Source: Paenibacillus aquistagni
Lineage (GTDB): Bacteria > Bacillota > Bacilli > Paenibacillales > Paenibacillaceae
DNA: 64,000 nt
Direction: 5' to 3'
Assembly: GCF_900177815.1 (NCBI RefSeq)
Contig: NZ_FXAZ01000003.1
Span: 1 to 64,000 of the forward strand
Part shown: positions 1-11,289 of the stretch, piece by piece
How the letters are laid out: each line of letters starts with the position of its first letter
Position numbering within the stretch: the first letter of the stretch is position 1
Notes under the pieces: model-generated
The model's input: the letters and a program-made list of their open reading frames with translations, nothing else
Told to the model about the DNA's origin: nothing
Database searches by the model: none
Program-made: the position numbers and the translations under genes

Positions 1-193
1 GAAGATGCCTATCTGGTATTAGCTCACGTTTCCGTGGGTTATCCCAGTCTTATGGGCAGGTTACCTACGTGTTACTCACCCGTCCGCCGCTAAGCCAAAC
101 ACTTTCCGAAGAAAGTGTAAGACTCCGCTCGACTTGCATGTATTAGGCACGCCGCCAGCGTTCGTCCTGAGCCAGGATCAAACTCTCCATTAA
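1..193 (-). rRNA. rrs: 16S ribosomal RNA, 5' part (gene runs off the left edge)
   Basis: Read on the minus strand, the sequence contains the universal 16S 5' segment (GAGTTTGATCCTGGCTCAG, then the ACGAACGCTGGCGGCGTGCC and ATACATGCAAGTCGAGCGGA stretches). Only about 190 nt of the 5' domain are inside the window. The mature 5' end is approximate, placed just upstream of the GAGAGTTTGATC segment. The gene is transcribed away from the origin, as is usual for rRNA operons near oriC. Confidence 0.97.
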
Positions 194-318
194 AGTGTTT
201 GACTTGCTCATTGGTATTGCTGACGAGAAATTAATTCTCAATAATGTTTCACTCGTTGTTCAGTTTTCAAAGAACAATTTTGCTTTGTCTCAACCGCCTT
301 ATCAGCGGCGACTTAATT

Positions 319-347
319 AATATATCATATCTGAAATCTTAATGCAA
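319..347 (-). promoter_or_regulatory. rRNA promoter P2
   Basis: On the minus strand a -35 TTGCAT (342-347) is separated by exactly 17 bp from a -10 TATATT (319-324), upstream of the 16S gene. It is the origin-distal member of a tandem pair with the same -35 hexamer. Confidence 0.75.
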
Positions 348-423
348 GCTTTTTTTAACGACATTAATTATTTCTTTGTAAATGTCCTTATCACTTGCCC
401 CTTCTTTTCAAAGAAGGAACCTT

Positions 424-452
424 AGTATAACAAAATAGAGATTGTAATGCAA
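424..452 (-). promoter_or_regulatory. rRNA promoter P1
   Basis: Minus-strand -35 TTGCAT (447-452), 17 bp spacer, -10 TATACT (424-429). Tandem P1/P2 arrangement about 105 bp apart is typical of Bacillales rrn operons. The leader between P2 and 16S contains the usual GTTCTTTGAAAACTGAACAA-type segment (about 253-275). Confidence 0.75.
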
Positions 453-726
453 CACTTATTTTCTATATGTCCTAAAGCTCATATTCCTTATCATTTTGTG
501 GCCATCTTAAATATCCAAAGCATCTCTATTAGCCCATCACTTAACTCCACTCTCCTCTATATACATTAAATGAGTATAGAAGCTCTTTTCTATATGAATG
601 TAACTTATAACTACTTAATTTTAATTCACATGATCTTGAAAAGGATCTTATCTCTTATCCATATGTATCATTGATTCACAGTTAAGAGGTTATTGAAGAT
701 CTCAAGCGAGATACAACCCTATACAA
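453..726. other. rrn-gyrA spacer without a gene
   Basis: AT-rich sequence between the rRNA promoters and the gyrA terminator. I see no ribosome binding site followed by a plausible reading frame, and no repeat or structured element. A short plus-strand frame starting at 693 crosses the gyrA terminator and is not coding. Confidence 0.6.
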
Positions 727-756
727 TAAAAGAAGGCTGCACATTAGCAGCCTTCT
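727..756 (-). terminator. Rho-independent terminator of gyrA
   Basis: The perfect stem AGAAGGCTGC / GCAGCCTTCT (731-740 and 747-756) is followed on the minus strand by a T-rich run, 19 nt beyond the gyrA stop codon. Confidence 0.9.
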
Positions 757-774
757 TTCTATATGAGATGCGAA

Positions 775-3282
775 TTATTCTTCAGTTTGCGGAAGATCAG
801 TGTCAGGCAAGCTGGTTCCTTCTTCTGAAGCACCTTCTGCCTCCAACATTGGATCTTCCTCCTGATTCTTGCCGCAGCGTGTAACCGTAGATACAGCATC
901 TTCATCACGAATATTAATAATCTTCACGCCTTGAGCATAACGTCCCAATTGGGAGATGCCCGAGATGCTTGTCCGGATAATCGTACCCGATTCGGTGATC
1001 ACCATAAGGTCATCATCGTCGCTTACAACTTTTAGTCCTGCAAGAGGACCATTTTTCTCTGTCACATTAATGGCCTTGATTCCTTTACCGCCACGGGTCT
1101 GGGAACGATATTCCTCTGTTGGCGTACGTTTACCATAGCCCTTCGTCGTCACAATCAAGACATCTAGTGCTGGATCAATAACGTCCATATCAATGACACG
1201 GTCATCATTATCCAGATTAATTCCTTTTACGCCGGTAGCAGAACGTCCCATTGAACGAACGTCTTGCTCGGAGAAGCGGATCGACATCCCGTTCTTCGTC
1301 CCCATGATGATCTCTTGTTCACCATCAGTAAGACGGACTCCAATCAGATCATCATCCTCACGCAGATTGATCGCAATCAATCCACCTTTGCGGATATTGT
1401 TGTAGTCGATGAGTGGGGTTTTCTTCACAATTCCTTGTCTTGTGGCAAAGAATAAGTATTGTTCACCGCCAAATTCCTCGACCGGAATAACCGCATTAAT
1501 GGTCTCTCCTTGCTCAATCTGAATCAAGTTAATGATTGGCGTGCCTCGTGCCGTACGGCTAAGATCAGGGATCTCATATGCCTTGATACGGTACACCTTG
1601 CCCTTGTCGGTAAAGAACATCAGATAATGGTGGGAGTTTGTCACAAACAAATGCTCCACAAAGTCATCATCTTTCGTGCCCATGCCGACAACACCACGGC
1701 CGCCCCGCTTCTGGCTGCGATAGGTTGTCGCAGGCAGACGCTTGATATAGCCGCTGTGCGTAATCGTAATGATAACATCCTCGCGAGGAATAAGATCCTC
1801 GTCCATGATATCATCGCCAAACGTAATCTCTGTACGGCGCTCGTCGCCATACTTCTGCTTAATCTCTTCAAGCTCGTCATGAACGATCTGAAGAACAAGC
1901 TGCTCATCAGCAAGAATCGCCTTGAATTCCGCAATTTTCGCCAGGAGCTCGTTATACTCTTCTTCGATCTTGTCGCGCTCCAAGCCTGTGAGGCGGCGAA
2001 GACGCATATCAAGGATGGCTTGTGCCTGCTCAAATGACAGGGTAAAGCGCTCTATCAAGCCATTGCGCGCTTCCTCATCATTGCGTGAGGAACGGATAAG
2101 CGCAATAATCTCATCCAGATGATCAAGCGCAATTCGCAAGCCTTCTAGAATGTGAGCACGAGCCTCTGCTTTGTTAAGTTCAAACTGTGTGCGACGGCGA
2201 ATAACCTCAACTTGATGCTCAATGTAGTAGTGAAGAACATCACGAAGATTGAGAACGCGAGGTTCTTGATTAACAAGCGCTAGCATGTTCACGCCGAAGT
2301 TGACCTGCATCTGCGTATGGCGATACAGGTTGTTAAGCACGACGCTTGGCGTGACATCACGACGCAGCTCAATCACAACGCGCATGCCGTTACGGTCAGA
2401 CTCATCGCGAAGGTCTGTAATGCCGTCGATCTTTTTATCACGAACAAGCTCTGCAATCTTCTCAACCAGACGCGCTTTGTTCACTTGGTATGGAATTTCA
2501 TTTACCACGATGCGCGCTTTGCCGTTGTTCTCTTCAATCTCCGCACGGGCTCTCATTACGACAGACCCACGGCCTGTCATATAAGCTTGGCGAATGCCTT
2601 CGCGGCCCATGATCAAGCCAGCTGTAGGAAAGTCAGGACCATGAATATATTCCATGAGATCAATCGGTGTAAGCTCAGGGTCTTTAATGAGCGCTTGTAC
2701 CCCATTAATAACCTCTGATAAATTATGCGGCGGGATATTGGTAGCCATCCCTACGGCGATACCAGACAAGCCGTTCACGAGCAGGTTCGGAAAACGTGCA
2801 GGTAAAACAACTGGTTCCTTCTCTTCACCATCATAGTTAGGCGCAAAGTCAACCGTATCTTTATTTAAATCACGAAGCATCTCCATCGAGATCTTCGATA
2901 AACGAGCTTCCGTATAACGCATTGCCGCTGCCATATCACCGTCTATGGAGCCGAAATTGCCGTGTCCATCAACCAGCATGTAGCGCAGGGAGAAATCCTG
3001 AGCCATACGGACCATCGTCTCATACACCGCAGAATCACCGTGTGGATGGTACTTACCAATAACCTCACCCACGATTCTTGCAGATTTCTTATAAGGCTTG
3101 TCCGGGGACATACCGAGTTCGGACATTGCATACAGAATACGGCGGTGTACGGGCTTTAACCCATCCCTTACATCTGGCAATGCACGACTCACTATAATAC
3201 TCATCGCATAATCGAGAAAAGATTCGCGCATCTCGGTGCCAATGTCGCGGTCTTTGATCTGCGATTGTTGTTCTTCCGCCAT
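775..3282 (-). CDS. gyrA: DNA gyrase subunit A
   Basis: 835 aa, normal length for GyrA. It is the breakage-reunion subunit of gyrase, which introduces negative supercoils into DNA with GyrB. The N-terminal winged-helix/tower region holds the catalytic tyrosine (Tyr123 in AMRYTEARL) and a quinolone-determining region with Ser84 and Glu88 ([10 protein letters not shown]), the usual drug-sensitive Gram-positive residues. The C-terminal beta-pinwheel carries the GyrA box (QKRGGRG) and a second degenerate copy (QTRGGKG), and ends in an acidic tail. The start ATG follows a strong GAAGGAGG at good spacing. It lies downstream of gyrB but 0.5 kb away, with its own promoter and a leader containing a terminator-like hairpin. 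Confidence 0.99.
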   Translation of the reverse strand: MAEEQQSQIKDRDIGTEMRESFLDYAMSIIVSRALPDVRDGLKPVHRRILYAMSELGMSPDKPYKKSARIVGEVIGKYHPHGDSAVYETMVRMAQDFSLRYMLVDGHGNFGSIDGDMAAAMRYTEARLSKISMEMLRDLNKDTVDFAPNYDGEEKEPVVLPARFPNLLVNGLSGIAVGMATNIPPHNLSEVINGVQALIKDPELTPIDLMEYIHGPDFPTAGLIMGREGIRQAYMTGRGSVVMRARAEIEENNGKARIVVNEIPYQVNKARLVEKIAELVRDKKIDGITDLRDESDRNGMRVVIELRRDVTPSVVLNNLYRHTQMQVNFGVNMLALVNQEPRVLNLRDVLHYYIEHQVEVIRRRTQFELNKAEARAHILEGLRIALDHLDEIIALIRSSRNDEEARNGLIERFTLSFEQAQAILDMRLRRLTGLERDKIEEEYNELLAKIAEFKAILADEQLVLQIVHDELEEIKQKYGDERRTEITFGDDIMDEDLIPREDVIITITHSGYIKRLPATTYRSQKRGGRGVVGMGTKDDDFVEHLFVTNSHHYLMFFTDKGKVYRIKAYEIPDLSRTARGTPIINLIQIEQGETINAVIPVEEFGGEQYLFFATRQGIVKKTPLIDYNNIRKGGLIAINLREDDDLIGVRLTDGEQEIIMGTKNGMSIRFSEQDVRSMGRSATGVKGINLDNDDRVIDMDVIDPALDVLIVTTKGYGKRTPTEEYRSQTRGGKGIKAINVTEKNGPLAGLKVVSDDDDLMVITESGTIIRTSISGISQLGRYAQGVKIINIRDEDAVSTVTRCGKNQEEDPMLEAEGASEEGTSLPDTDLPQTEE

Positions 3283-3456
3283 GCTGGACCTCCTTCAAAT
3301 AATTCCGAGTTCATCTGTTCTTAAAGCCGCGAACAAAATGTTCGGAAATTCAACAATATCCATCGCTTCTGAGCAGGTTTTTGAATAGGCATTGTTCGTT
3401 AACTAACCACAGCTGTCTCGATACTGCAACCGCATGCACGGGTGTCTAATTGCACG

Positions 3457-3568
3457 AAAAAACGGCATGCCTCCTATTCAGGAAGCAGCACCGTCGTCAT
3501 GATGACATGTCGCGATCAAACTTCATGATTCTGTTATCTATTATATTACTTTCACAAATAAGAAACAA
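3457..3568 (-). promoter_or_regulatory. gyrA promoter and leader with a terminator-like hairpin
   Basis: On the minus strand TTGTTT (3563-3568), 17 bp, TATAAT (3540-3545) predicts transcription from about 3533. Roughly 40 nt into that leader, bases 3463-3493 fold into an imperfect GC-rich hairpin (CGG arm pairing with CCG, TTCCT with AGGAG, short GAAT loop). A run of six U follows (A-tract 3457-3462 on plus). gyrA begins another 175 nt downstream. The arrangement suggests premature termination control of gyrA, or a second terminator for gyrB read-through. Another TATAAT on the minus strand lies at 3663-3668. Confidence 0.5.
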
Positions 3569-3722
3569 TTAAACCTACTTGTGAACATAGGCCTAAATCA
3601 AGCCCTATAAACCTATTCAATTCTGCTTCGACCTTGCTAAAGCTATATGAAATATACTGTCTATTATACCATGAAAATGATTTGAATACTGCATAAATCC
3701 AATCACTTCATTTTCACAGAGC

Positions 3723-3753
3723 AAAAATACCCCAGTCATTACGACTGAGGTAT
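3723..3753 (-). terminator. Rho-independent terminator of gyrB
   Basis: Stem ATACCTCAGTC / GACTGGGGTAT (3727-3753, one G-T pair) followed on the minus strand by TTTTT, about 27 nt past the gyrB stop. Confidence 0.9.
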
Positions 3754-3779
3754 CAATTGCCTATCTCTAGGAAAATGAA

Positions 3780-5711
<1,932 letters not shown>

Positions 5712-5725
5712 TCATTCATTCTAAA

Positions 5726-5983
5726 TCATGCTTCGTCCATACGTGGTAAATGATGCGAACGCTTCTTCAGCGTCGTTGAAGATATCGGGGAATAATAAAC
5801 CTTGCCCTTCGTCACCACGATGGACTTGGCTTCTTCCTCACCGATCGTCTCAACATTTTTGATTTTGTGGGAGTGTGCTACAAATTGCTTGGACAGCTTC
5901 GATGACTTCTCAATTGAGATATCAAAGATCGCCACCAATTCCGAAGATCGGATTACCTTTTCTCCACCTAGGTGAATATACAT
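5726..5983 (-). CDS. remB: Extracellular matrix regulator RemB (DUF370 family)
   Basis: 85 aa, beginning MYIHLGGEKVIRSSELVAIFD and carrying SIVVTKGKVYYSPISSTTLKKR, which matches the YaaB/RemB type of DUF370 protein found between recF and gyrB in Bacillus. RemA/RemB proteins act in matrix and biofilm gene control. DNA binding is established for RemA, and its extension to this protein is inference. The ATG at 5983 sits 8 nt after AGGAG. A GTG three codons upstream (5992) would have no room for a ribosome binding site. recF ends 12 bp upstream of this start. Confidence 0.88.
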   Translation of the reverse strand: MYIHLGGEKVIRSSELVAIFDISIEKSSKLSKQFVAHSHKIKNVETIGEEEAKSIVVTKGKVYYSPISSTTLKKRSHHLPRMDEA

Positions 5984-5994
5984 CGCACCCACTC

Positions 5995-7107
5995 CTAACC
6001 CTTCACTTGTCCGCTATCCACATGACAAATATTCGCACCCTGCAGCTTGTTGGTATGGATGCTTTCAATGCCGGTCGTCGTTATAAAGGTCTGCACCTTT
6101 TCCTGAAACGTCTCAATAAGCTGCGTCTGACGGTAGCTGTCCAGCTCAGACAGCACATCATCGAGCAGCAGCACGGGGTATTCGCCGATCTCCTCATGGA
6201 TCAGCTCGATTTCCGCAAGCTTAAGGGACAAGGCTGTCGTTCGCTGCTGGCCTTGCGAGCCATACGTCTGCACTTCCTTGTCATTTATAAAAAAGGTCAA
6301 ATCATCCCGATGAGGACCAACAAGCGTCATGCCACGGCGCAGCTCTTGATCATGCATTTGGGTTAACTTTATCATAAATTGCTCAAATAAAACAGCTTCA
6401 TCCTCTTCCTGGCCGCCGAACGAAGGCATGTAACCGATCACGAGCTTCTCAAGTCCATCGGTAATTCCAGCATGAATCTGCTCAGCCCATACTTGCAGTT
6501 TCTTTAAATATTGTTTCCGTTTCTTTACAATTTTAACACCATGTTCAACAAGCTGTTGATTCCAGATCTCCAGCATCCCATTTTGCTTCGATCCTCGATC
6601 ATTCCACATTTGCTTCAAAAAGTTATTGCGCTGGTTCAGCACCTTCTGATACTGCTGCAAATGATACAGATAGCTTGGCTGCACCTGTCCAATCTCCATG
6701 TCAAGAAAACGCCGCCTAATGCTTGGCCCGCCCTTTACAATCTCAAGATCCTCAGGAGCAAACATGACGACGTTCAGCGCACCAACAAAATCACTCAGCT
6801 TTTTTTGTTCAAGGCCATTGAGCTTCGCTTTTTTGCCTTGTTTGGAAATGTTCAGCTCAAGCTGGCATGGGCCGTATTTACGGTCAACCATAGCCTTTAG
6901 CTGCGCATGATCTGCCTCCCAGCCAATCAACTCCTTGTCCTTTGACGTGCGATGGGACTTGGTCAAGGCAAGCACAAGTATGGCCTCTAGAAGATTGGTC
7001 TTGCCTTGGGCATTGCGGCCGACAAACAGATTGACATTGTAATTGGTGTCAAGCGTTAACTCCTCATAATTCCGATACGACTTCAGCGATAACGATCGGA
7101 TAAACAC
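5995..7107 (-). CDS. recF: DNA replication and repair protein RecF
   Basis: 370 aa, normal length. SMC/Rad50-like ABC ATPase that helps load RecA at ssDNA gaps with RecO and RecR. Walker A GRNAQGKTN lies near residue 30, the signature SQGQQRTTALSLKLAE is in the second half, and Walker B reads PVLLLDDVLSELD. The start codon is GTG (7107), preceded by AGGAGG at 8 nt. The gene starts 3 bp after the yaaA stop codon, so the two are translationally close. Confidence 0.97.
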   Translation of the reverse strand: MFIRSLSLKSYRNYEELTLDTNYNVNLFVGRNAQGKTNLLEAILVLALTKSHRTSKDKELIGWEADHAQLKAMVDRKYGPCQLELNISKQGKKAKLNGLEQKKLSDFVGALNVVMFAPEDLEIVKGGPSIRRRFLDMEIGQVQPSYLYHLQQYQKVLNQRNNFLKQMWNDRGSKQNGMLEIWNQQLVEHGVKIVKKRKQYLKKLQVWAEQIHAGITDGLEKLVIGYMPSFGGQEEDEAVLFEQFMIKLTQMHDQELRRGMTLVGPHRDDLTFFINDKEVQTYGSQGQQRTTALSLKLAEIELIHEEIGEYPVLLLDDVLSELDSYRQTQLIETFQEKVQTFITTTGIESIHTNKLQGANICHVDSGQVKG

Positions 7108-7110
7108 CCG

Positions 7111-7332
7111 CTACGCCTCCTGCGAGGCAATGACGAACGCTCCGCAGTCCTTAACCTGAACCTTGTCTCCCGGATACAGCTTGCGTCCTCTTCGCTGCTC
7201 CGTCTCACCGTTAACTTGTACCGCGCCTTCTTCTAGCAGCACTTTGGCATGGCCGCCTGTTGATGCGCAGCTTGCGAGCTTAAGCATCTGCCCAAGCGTA
7301 ATGTATTCTGTCTTAATGCCTACTTCGTTCAT
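7111..7332 (-). CDS. yaaA: S4-domain RNA-binding protein YaaA (RlbA)
   Basis: 73 aa, essentially a single S4 domain (TLGQMLKLASCASTGGHAKVLLEEGAVQVNGETEQRRGRKL). This conserved small protein between dnaN and recF is thought to act in ribosome assembly. That role comes from family annotation and is not visible here. The ATG follows GCAGGAGGAACAACC. Confidence 0.9.
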   Translation of the reverse strand: MNEVGIKTEYITLGQMLKLASCASTGGHAKVLLEEGAVQVNGETEQRRGRKLYPGDKVQVKDCGAFVIASQEA

Positions 7333-7372
7333 GGTTGTTCCTCCTGCCGATCCTGCCTAACCGCCGACAATA

Positions 7373-8515
7373 TTAAGTCGTTGTCCGGTATGGCAAAATG
7401 AGATGCAAACTATTCACGTTCTCTGTGGATTTGAAAATAATCGGGCTCATTGCGCCTGTAAAGCCAAGGAAAATATGTTCACATTCGATGACCTTCAGCA
7501 CATCAAGCATGTATTTGGAGTTGAAGGCAATGCGCAGCGCCTCTCCGTTGAATTGTTTTACCTCCAGCTGCTCGGTTACACGGCCGAGTTCTGTGGAGCT
7601 TGAGGAAATCTCAATGGTTCCATCCTCTTTTGTTTGCAGACGAACAATATTGGTTTTTTCCTCACGGGACAGCAAATAAGCGCGGTCAATTGCTTCCGTT
7701 AATTTTTTTGTGTCCAAAACGAGTTCTGTTTTGTACTGATTCGGAATAATTCTAGAAGTATCGGGATAGGTTCCGTCCAAAATACGCGAATAGAACAGAA
7801 CATGATCAATCTTGAAGAGCACTTGGTTGTCCGCAACAACGATATCGACCATCGTATTTTGATCCGGAATGATTTTGCTGAGCTCATTCATTGTTTTGCC
7901 GGAAATGACAATGTTGTGGAAACGAAGCTCTGTGTCCACTTCAATATGAGCAGCGCGGCTTGCCAAACGATGGCGGTCGGTTGCAACGAATTTGAGTTCG
8001 CCATCTTGGAGATTCCACAGCACCCCGGTAAGAATTGGTGTTGTTTCGTTTGTTGAAATGGCAAATACGGTCTGCTTGATCATGGTCTTCAGCAGATCGC
8101 CATTTACACTGAATACCTGCTCTTCTTCAATGCTTGGCAGCACAGGATATTCTTCTGGATCAAGGCCGACCATTTGAATCTCGGCAGAACCTGCGCGAAG
8201 CAGTGTTTGGAATTGATCCTGCATTTCAATCTCAATGTGTTGGGAAGGGAGCTTCTTGATAATCTCCACAAAGAATTTTGCAGGCAAGACGACGCTTCCT
8301 GGGCGTTCTACCTGAACAATCGTTTGTCGATCATCTTCGATCGGAATAAAGCTTTGGATGGAAATATCGGTGTCGCTAGCTGTCAATGTGACGCCTTGGA
8401 AAGTAACGTCTACTTTGATCCCTGTCAAAATAGGAATCGTGGTTCGGCTGGAAATTGCTCTGGATACGTTCTGTATCGCTTCGTTTAGCTCATTTTTCAG
8501 AATTGATAACTTCAT
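7373..8515 (-). CDS. dnaN: DNA polymerase III beta subunit (sliding clamp)
   Basis: 380 aa, three repeats of the clamp fold, as in the Bacillus DnaN. It forms the ring that tethers polymerase to DNA and binds many partners through a hydrophobic groove. The typical N-terminus MKLSILKNELNEAIQNVSRAISSRTTIPILTGI and the C-terminus ending near HLILPYRTT are present. A strong ribosome binding site (AAGGAGTGGAACT) precedes the ATG. It lies 181 bp downstream of dnaA. The gap is the origin unwinding region, with a weak hairpin that may partly terminate dnaA transcription. Confidence 0.98.
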   Translation of the reverse strand: MKLSILKNELNEAIQNVSRAISSRTTIPILTGIKVDVTFQGVTLTASDTDISIQSFIPIEDDRQTIVQVERPGSVVLPAKFFVEIIKKLPSQHIEIEMQDQFQTLLRAGSAEIQMVGLDPEEYPVLPSIEEEQVFSVNGDLLKTMIKQTVFAISTNETTPILTGVLWNLQDGELKFVATDRHRLASRAAHIEVDTELRFHNIVISGKTMNELSKIIPDQNTMVDIVVADNQVLFKIDHVLFYSRILDGTYPDTSRIIPNQYKTELVLDTKKLTEAIDRAYLLSREEKTNIVRLQTKEDGTIEISSSSTELGRVTEQLEVKQFNGEALRIAFNSKYMLDVLKVIECEHIFLGFTGAMSPIIFKSTENVNSLHLILPYRTTT

Positions 8516-8584
8516 AGTTCCACTCCTTATGCGAGAAGAAATAGTTCTTGCTGTCTATTTATAAGATGAACTTATTAATCTTTT

Positions 8585-8626
8585 TAATATAGTAGTAATA
8601 GTAGGGCCTCTTGATACTGTGGATAA
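8585..8626. other. oriC unwinding element: DnaA-trios, GC spacer and DnaA box
   Basis: Plus strand, from left to right: an AT-rich tract (8560-8589), five consecutive trinucleotides TAG TAG TAA TAG TAG (8590-8604), a GC cluster (8605-8608) and a perfect DnaA box TGTGGATAA (8618-8626). This order (box, GC, DnaA-trios, AT-rich DUE) is the basal unwinding system defined in Bacillus subtilis at the same place, between dnaA and dnaN. Further near-boxes are at 8654-8662 (CTATTCACA) and 8663-8671 (TGTGTATAA). Confidence 0.85.
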
Positions 8627-8648
8627 CTGCCTTCAGCACACATAAGAT

Positions 8649-8687
8649 AGAGCCTATTCACATGTGTATAAATTGTGTATAGGCTCT
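8649..8687 (-). terminator. Stem-loop after dnaA (weak terminator)
   Basis: AGAGCCTAT (8649-8657) pairs with ATAGGCTCT (8679-8687), enclosing two DnaA-box-like sequences. On the minus strand the U-run is poor, so termination is probably partial, allowing dnaA-dnaN read-through. It lies 10 nt past the dnaA stop. Confidence 0.5.
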
Positions 8688-8696
8688 TTGAATTGT

Positions 8697-10052
8697 TCAC
8701 AGTGTCGGATTTTTAATTTTCTCGATGAGATTCTGAACGACTTTATACAACTCCTGATCATGCGTCAGGTTCTGGGTGATCTTCTCGTGTGCGTGAATAA
8801 CAGTCGTATGATCTCGACCGCCAAAGGCCTCTCCGATCTTAGGCAAGGAATAATCCGTCATTTCCCGTGAGAGATACATCGCAATTTGTCTTGGAAAAGC
8901 AATGGCCTTCGTGCGCTTGCGGGCTTTGAAGTCCTCCATGCGCAATCCATAATATTCCCCTACGCGCTGCTGGATATCCTGAATGGTGATCATCTTCGGA
9001 CGGCCTGTTGGAATGATATCCTTCAGCGCTTCTGCCGTTAGATGGGTCGTAATATCCTGATTGGTCATCGTTGAATAGGCAACAACGCGGGTAAGCGCGC
9101 CTTCAAGCTCACGGATGTTCGTATTGATCTGATTCGCAATATACACCATGGCTTCGTTCGGAATATCGAGGTTGTCGGCTTTGGCTTTCTTTCTCAAAAT
9201 CGCGATTCGCGTCTCTAGATCTGGTGGCTGGATATCGGTGATCAGTCCCCATTCAAACCTAGAGCGAAGTCGTTCTTCGAGCGTTTCGATCTCTTTAGGC
9301 GGACGATCACTAGAGATGACAATCTGCTTATTGTCATTATGCAGGGCATTAAACGTATGGAAAAATTCCTCTTGCGTGGATTCCTTCCCTGCCAGGAATT
9401 GAATATCGTCAATCAAAAGAATGTCGATATTGCGGTACTTATTGCGGAAGCTCTCCCCGCGGTTATCGCGAATGGCATTGATAAATTCATTCATGAACTT
9501 CTCCGAGGTCGTGTAGACGACACGGCTCTTCGGATTGTGCTCAAGAATATAATGTCCGATTGCATGCATCAAGTGCGTCTTGCCAAGACCTACGCCCCCA
9601 TAGAGAAACAGCGGATTATAGGCTTTGGCCGGCGCTTCGGCGACAGCAAGCGATGCCGCATGGGCAAAGCGGTTGTTCGATCCGATGACAAAGGTGTCAA
9701 AGGTATACTTCGGATTCAAAATATTCGACACCGGCTCTTCCTGCAGGGCAGCACGAGGCGGAGGTGTTTGCGGTTGAACCTCTTCGGGTTCAGCTTGTGC
9801 CGCCTCCTCGATAATAAACTTAACTTCCACCTGTTTTCCCGTCATCTCGAAGATGGTAGAACTGACGAGCTTCGTATAGCGGCTCTCCAGCCATTCGACA
9901 GCAAATGTGGTCGGAGCAGTTATTAAAATTTGGGTGTCAGTATACTTGACCGTCTTTGTGGCTTTAAACCAGGTGTCAAAGCTCGGCTTGCTGAGCTTTG
10001 TTTGGATGACGGTCAGCACTTCCTGCCAACGTTCTTGTAATTGGCGATCCAC
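8697..10052 (-). CDS. dnaA: Chromosomal replication initiator protein DnaA
   Basis: 451 aa. AAA+ initiator that binds DnaA boxes at oriC, melts the origin and loads helicase. Domain I is at about 1-85. A short linker rich in P, E and Q follows. AAA+ Walker A GGVGLGKT lies at about 152-159 and Walker B reads [10 protein letters not shown]. The domain IV DNA-binding helix-turn-helix signature [15 protein letters not shown] is near the C-terminus. The start is taken as GTG at 10052 (VDRQLQERW). The GTG four codons upstream (10064) directly abuts GAAGGA and leaves no spacing. Its long leader contains DnaA boxes and a large hairpin, consistent with autoregulation. Confidence 0.97.
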   Translation of the reverse strand: MDRQLQERWQEVLTVIQTKLSKPSFDTWFKATKTVKYTDTQILITAPTTFAVEWLESRYTKLVSSTIFEMTGKQVEVKFIIEEAAQAEPEEVQPQTPPPRAALQEEPVSNILNPKYTFDTFVIGSNNRFAHAASLAVAEAPAKAYNPLFLYGGVGLGKTHLMHAIGHYILEHNPKSRVVYTTSEKFMNEFINAIRDNRGESFRNKYRNIDILLIDDIQFLAGKESTQEEFFHTFNALHNDNKQIVISSDRPPKEIETLEERLRSRFEWGLITDIQPPDLETRIAILRKKAKADNLDIPNEAMVYIANQINTNIRELEGALTRVVAYSTMTNQDITTHLTAEALKDIIPTGRPKMITIQDIQQRVGEYYGLRMEDFKARKRTKAIAFPRQIAMYLSREMTDYSLPKIGEAFGGRDHTTVIHAHEKITQNLTHDQELYKVVQNLIEKIKNPTL

Positions 10053-10137
10053 AGATGGTTTCACTCCTTCAAACCTGTTGCGCCGTCGCTAACTGACGCA
10101 CGCTTTAAGAATACAACTCGCCTGAAAAGGACAAGCT

Positions 10138-10211
10138 CCCCGACAAATGGCGCAAGAGGGGCTCTCTAAAGATTAAGAAAGCCCTCTAAACGACAGGGCG
10201 CTTTGTCGGGG
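10138..10211 (-). promoter_or_regulatory. Large branched hairpin in the dnaA leader
   Basis: CCCCGACAAA (10138-10147) pairs perfectly with TTTGTCGGGG (10202-10211). Inside, GCGC pairs with GCGC, and AGAGGGGCT pairs with AGCCCTCT with one bulge. It lies about 90 bp upstream of the dnaA start and within its probable 5' UTR. No U-run follows, so it is not an ordinary terminator. Function unknown. Confidence 0.5.
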
Positions 10212-10260
10212 TCTATGCTGATGGACATGCCTGAAGCATGTCGAAATATAACGTATTGAG

Positions 10261-10670
10261 GACAAAAGGTTATCCACAATAACAACATAATTAAGAGCGA
10301 TAATATCAGGCTATGGATAACTTGTTCACAACCTTATCCACAGATTGTTGATAACTTAACTGTGGAAAACAATTATTCACATCCGAAAAACAATATTATC
10401 ATAGCAGATGAGCCCTTATATTTCAACGACAGTGCAAATTTTATCCACACATTCAATACCTTGTGTATAAAAATTATTACCACCACAAGATATTGTTTAT
10501 AAATTGTGCCTGCCTTGTGCGGTGGGGAAAAATGCTGTCGAATGTTATACACAGCTGTCGGAATGGAATCGGGGAAAAAACGAAAAGTTCTGCACATGTG
10601 AATAACTTCTACTGAAAATGTAGCTGTGTACAGGTTAAATATTTTGAGAAAAATGGTTGTGGATAGTTTA
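10261..10670. other. oriC: oriC: DnaA-box cluster upstream of dnaA
   Basis: Perfect boxes TTATCCACA are at 10270-10278, 10334-10342 and 10441-10449. Variants are at 10312-10320 (TATGGATAA), 10373-10381 (TTATTCACA), 10472-10480 (TGTGTATAA), 10545-10553 (TTATACACA), 10597-10605 (TGTGAATAA) and 10658-10666 (TGTGGATAG). Boxes of both orientations in an AT-rich gap between divergent dnaA and rpmH mark the origin. Together with the element at 8585-8626 this is a bipartite Bacillus-type oriC. Confidence 0.92.
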
Positions 10671-11000
10671 TGAATTCAGATTGGAGACTATGCACAAGGC
10701 GAAGGGCTTGATCATCAGCGCTCGGTGTCCATCATAAGATAGGGATGGATTAAAACTGAAAGCAGCGCAGTTATTATTTTCATAAAAGAGGGAGGAAGCG
10801 TCTTTTCGGCATGTCAGGCATGCTTGGTTCCGTGCGATTCTTAAAAAAGACAGGCTGGGTAAGCTTTATTTTCAACTGGAAACCATTTATGGTAACTGCA
10901 ACATTGACTTTTAATAGGGTATCTGTTTAAATGTATAAAGGAATTTTGCGCAGAAATATAAACCGTGCAAATATGCCGGATTATTTTTAATATCCCGCAT
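10671..11000. other. oriC-rpmH intergenic region
   Basis: No gene is visible. A TTGACT at 10904-10909 could be the -35 of the rpmH promoter, but no convincing -10 stands at 16-18 bp; TTAAAT at 10927-10932 is the best candidate. The rest shows no clear signal. Confidence 0.4.
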
Positions 11001-11018
11001 GAGGAGGTGCAATTAATC

Positions 11019-11153
11019 ATGAAACCAACATTTAAACCAAATGTAAGCAAGCGTAAGAAAGTTCATGGTTTCCGTGCGCGTATGAGCACAAAGAACGGCC
11101 GTAAGGTGTTGGCTGCTCGTCGTCAAAAAGGCAGAAAAGTATTGAGTGCTTAA
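11019..11153 (+). CDS. rpmH: 50S ribosomal protein L34
   Basis: 44 aa, very basic, [22 protein letters not shown] through to [11 protein letters not shown], the standard L34 sequence and size. The start is the ATG at 11019, 9 nt after GAGGAGGTG (11001-11009). A longer upstream frame has no ribosome binding site. It is the first gene on the right arm and is followed by a strong terminator, so rnpA needs read-through or its own promoter. Confidence 0.98.
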   Translation: MKPTFKPNVSKRKKVHGFRARMSTKNGRKVLAARRQKGRKVLSA

Positions 11154-11167
11154 GTTGTGCTGAAGCG

Positions 11168-11191
11168 AGACCACCGCGGTGGTCTTTTTTT
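11168..11191 (+). terminator. Rho-independent terminator of rpmH
   Basis: AGACCACC GC GGTGGTCT stem (11168-11185) followed by seven T, 15 nt past the rpmH stop. Confidence 0.9.
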
Positions 11192-11289
11192 CTTTATACA
11201 CGTTTAATTGCTTGGGTTGAGGTGCATACTTGGAGAATGATGCTAATCATGATCCAGCACTAAGTCGAATAAGAGGTAGGAATACGACT

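Noticed and set aside
1459-2037. 192-codon plus-strand open frame inside gyrA
   Set aside because: It is antisense to conserved GyrA sequence, has no ribosome binding site and no recognisable product.
10373-10597. 74-codon minus-strand frame inside oriC
   Set aside because: It covers DnaA boxes in AT-rich origin DNA, has no ribosome binding site and no similarity to known proteins.
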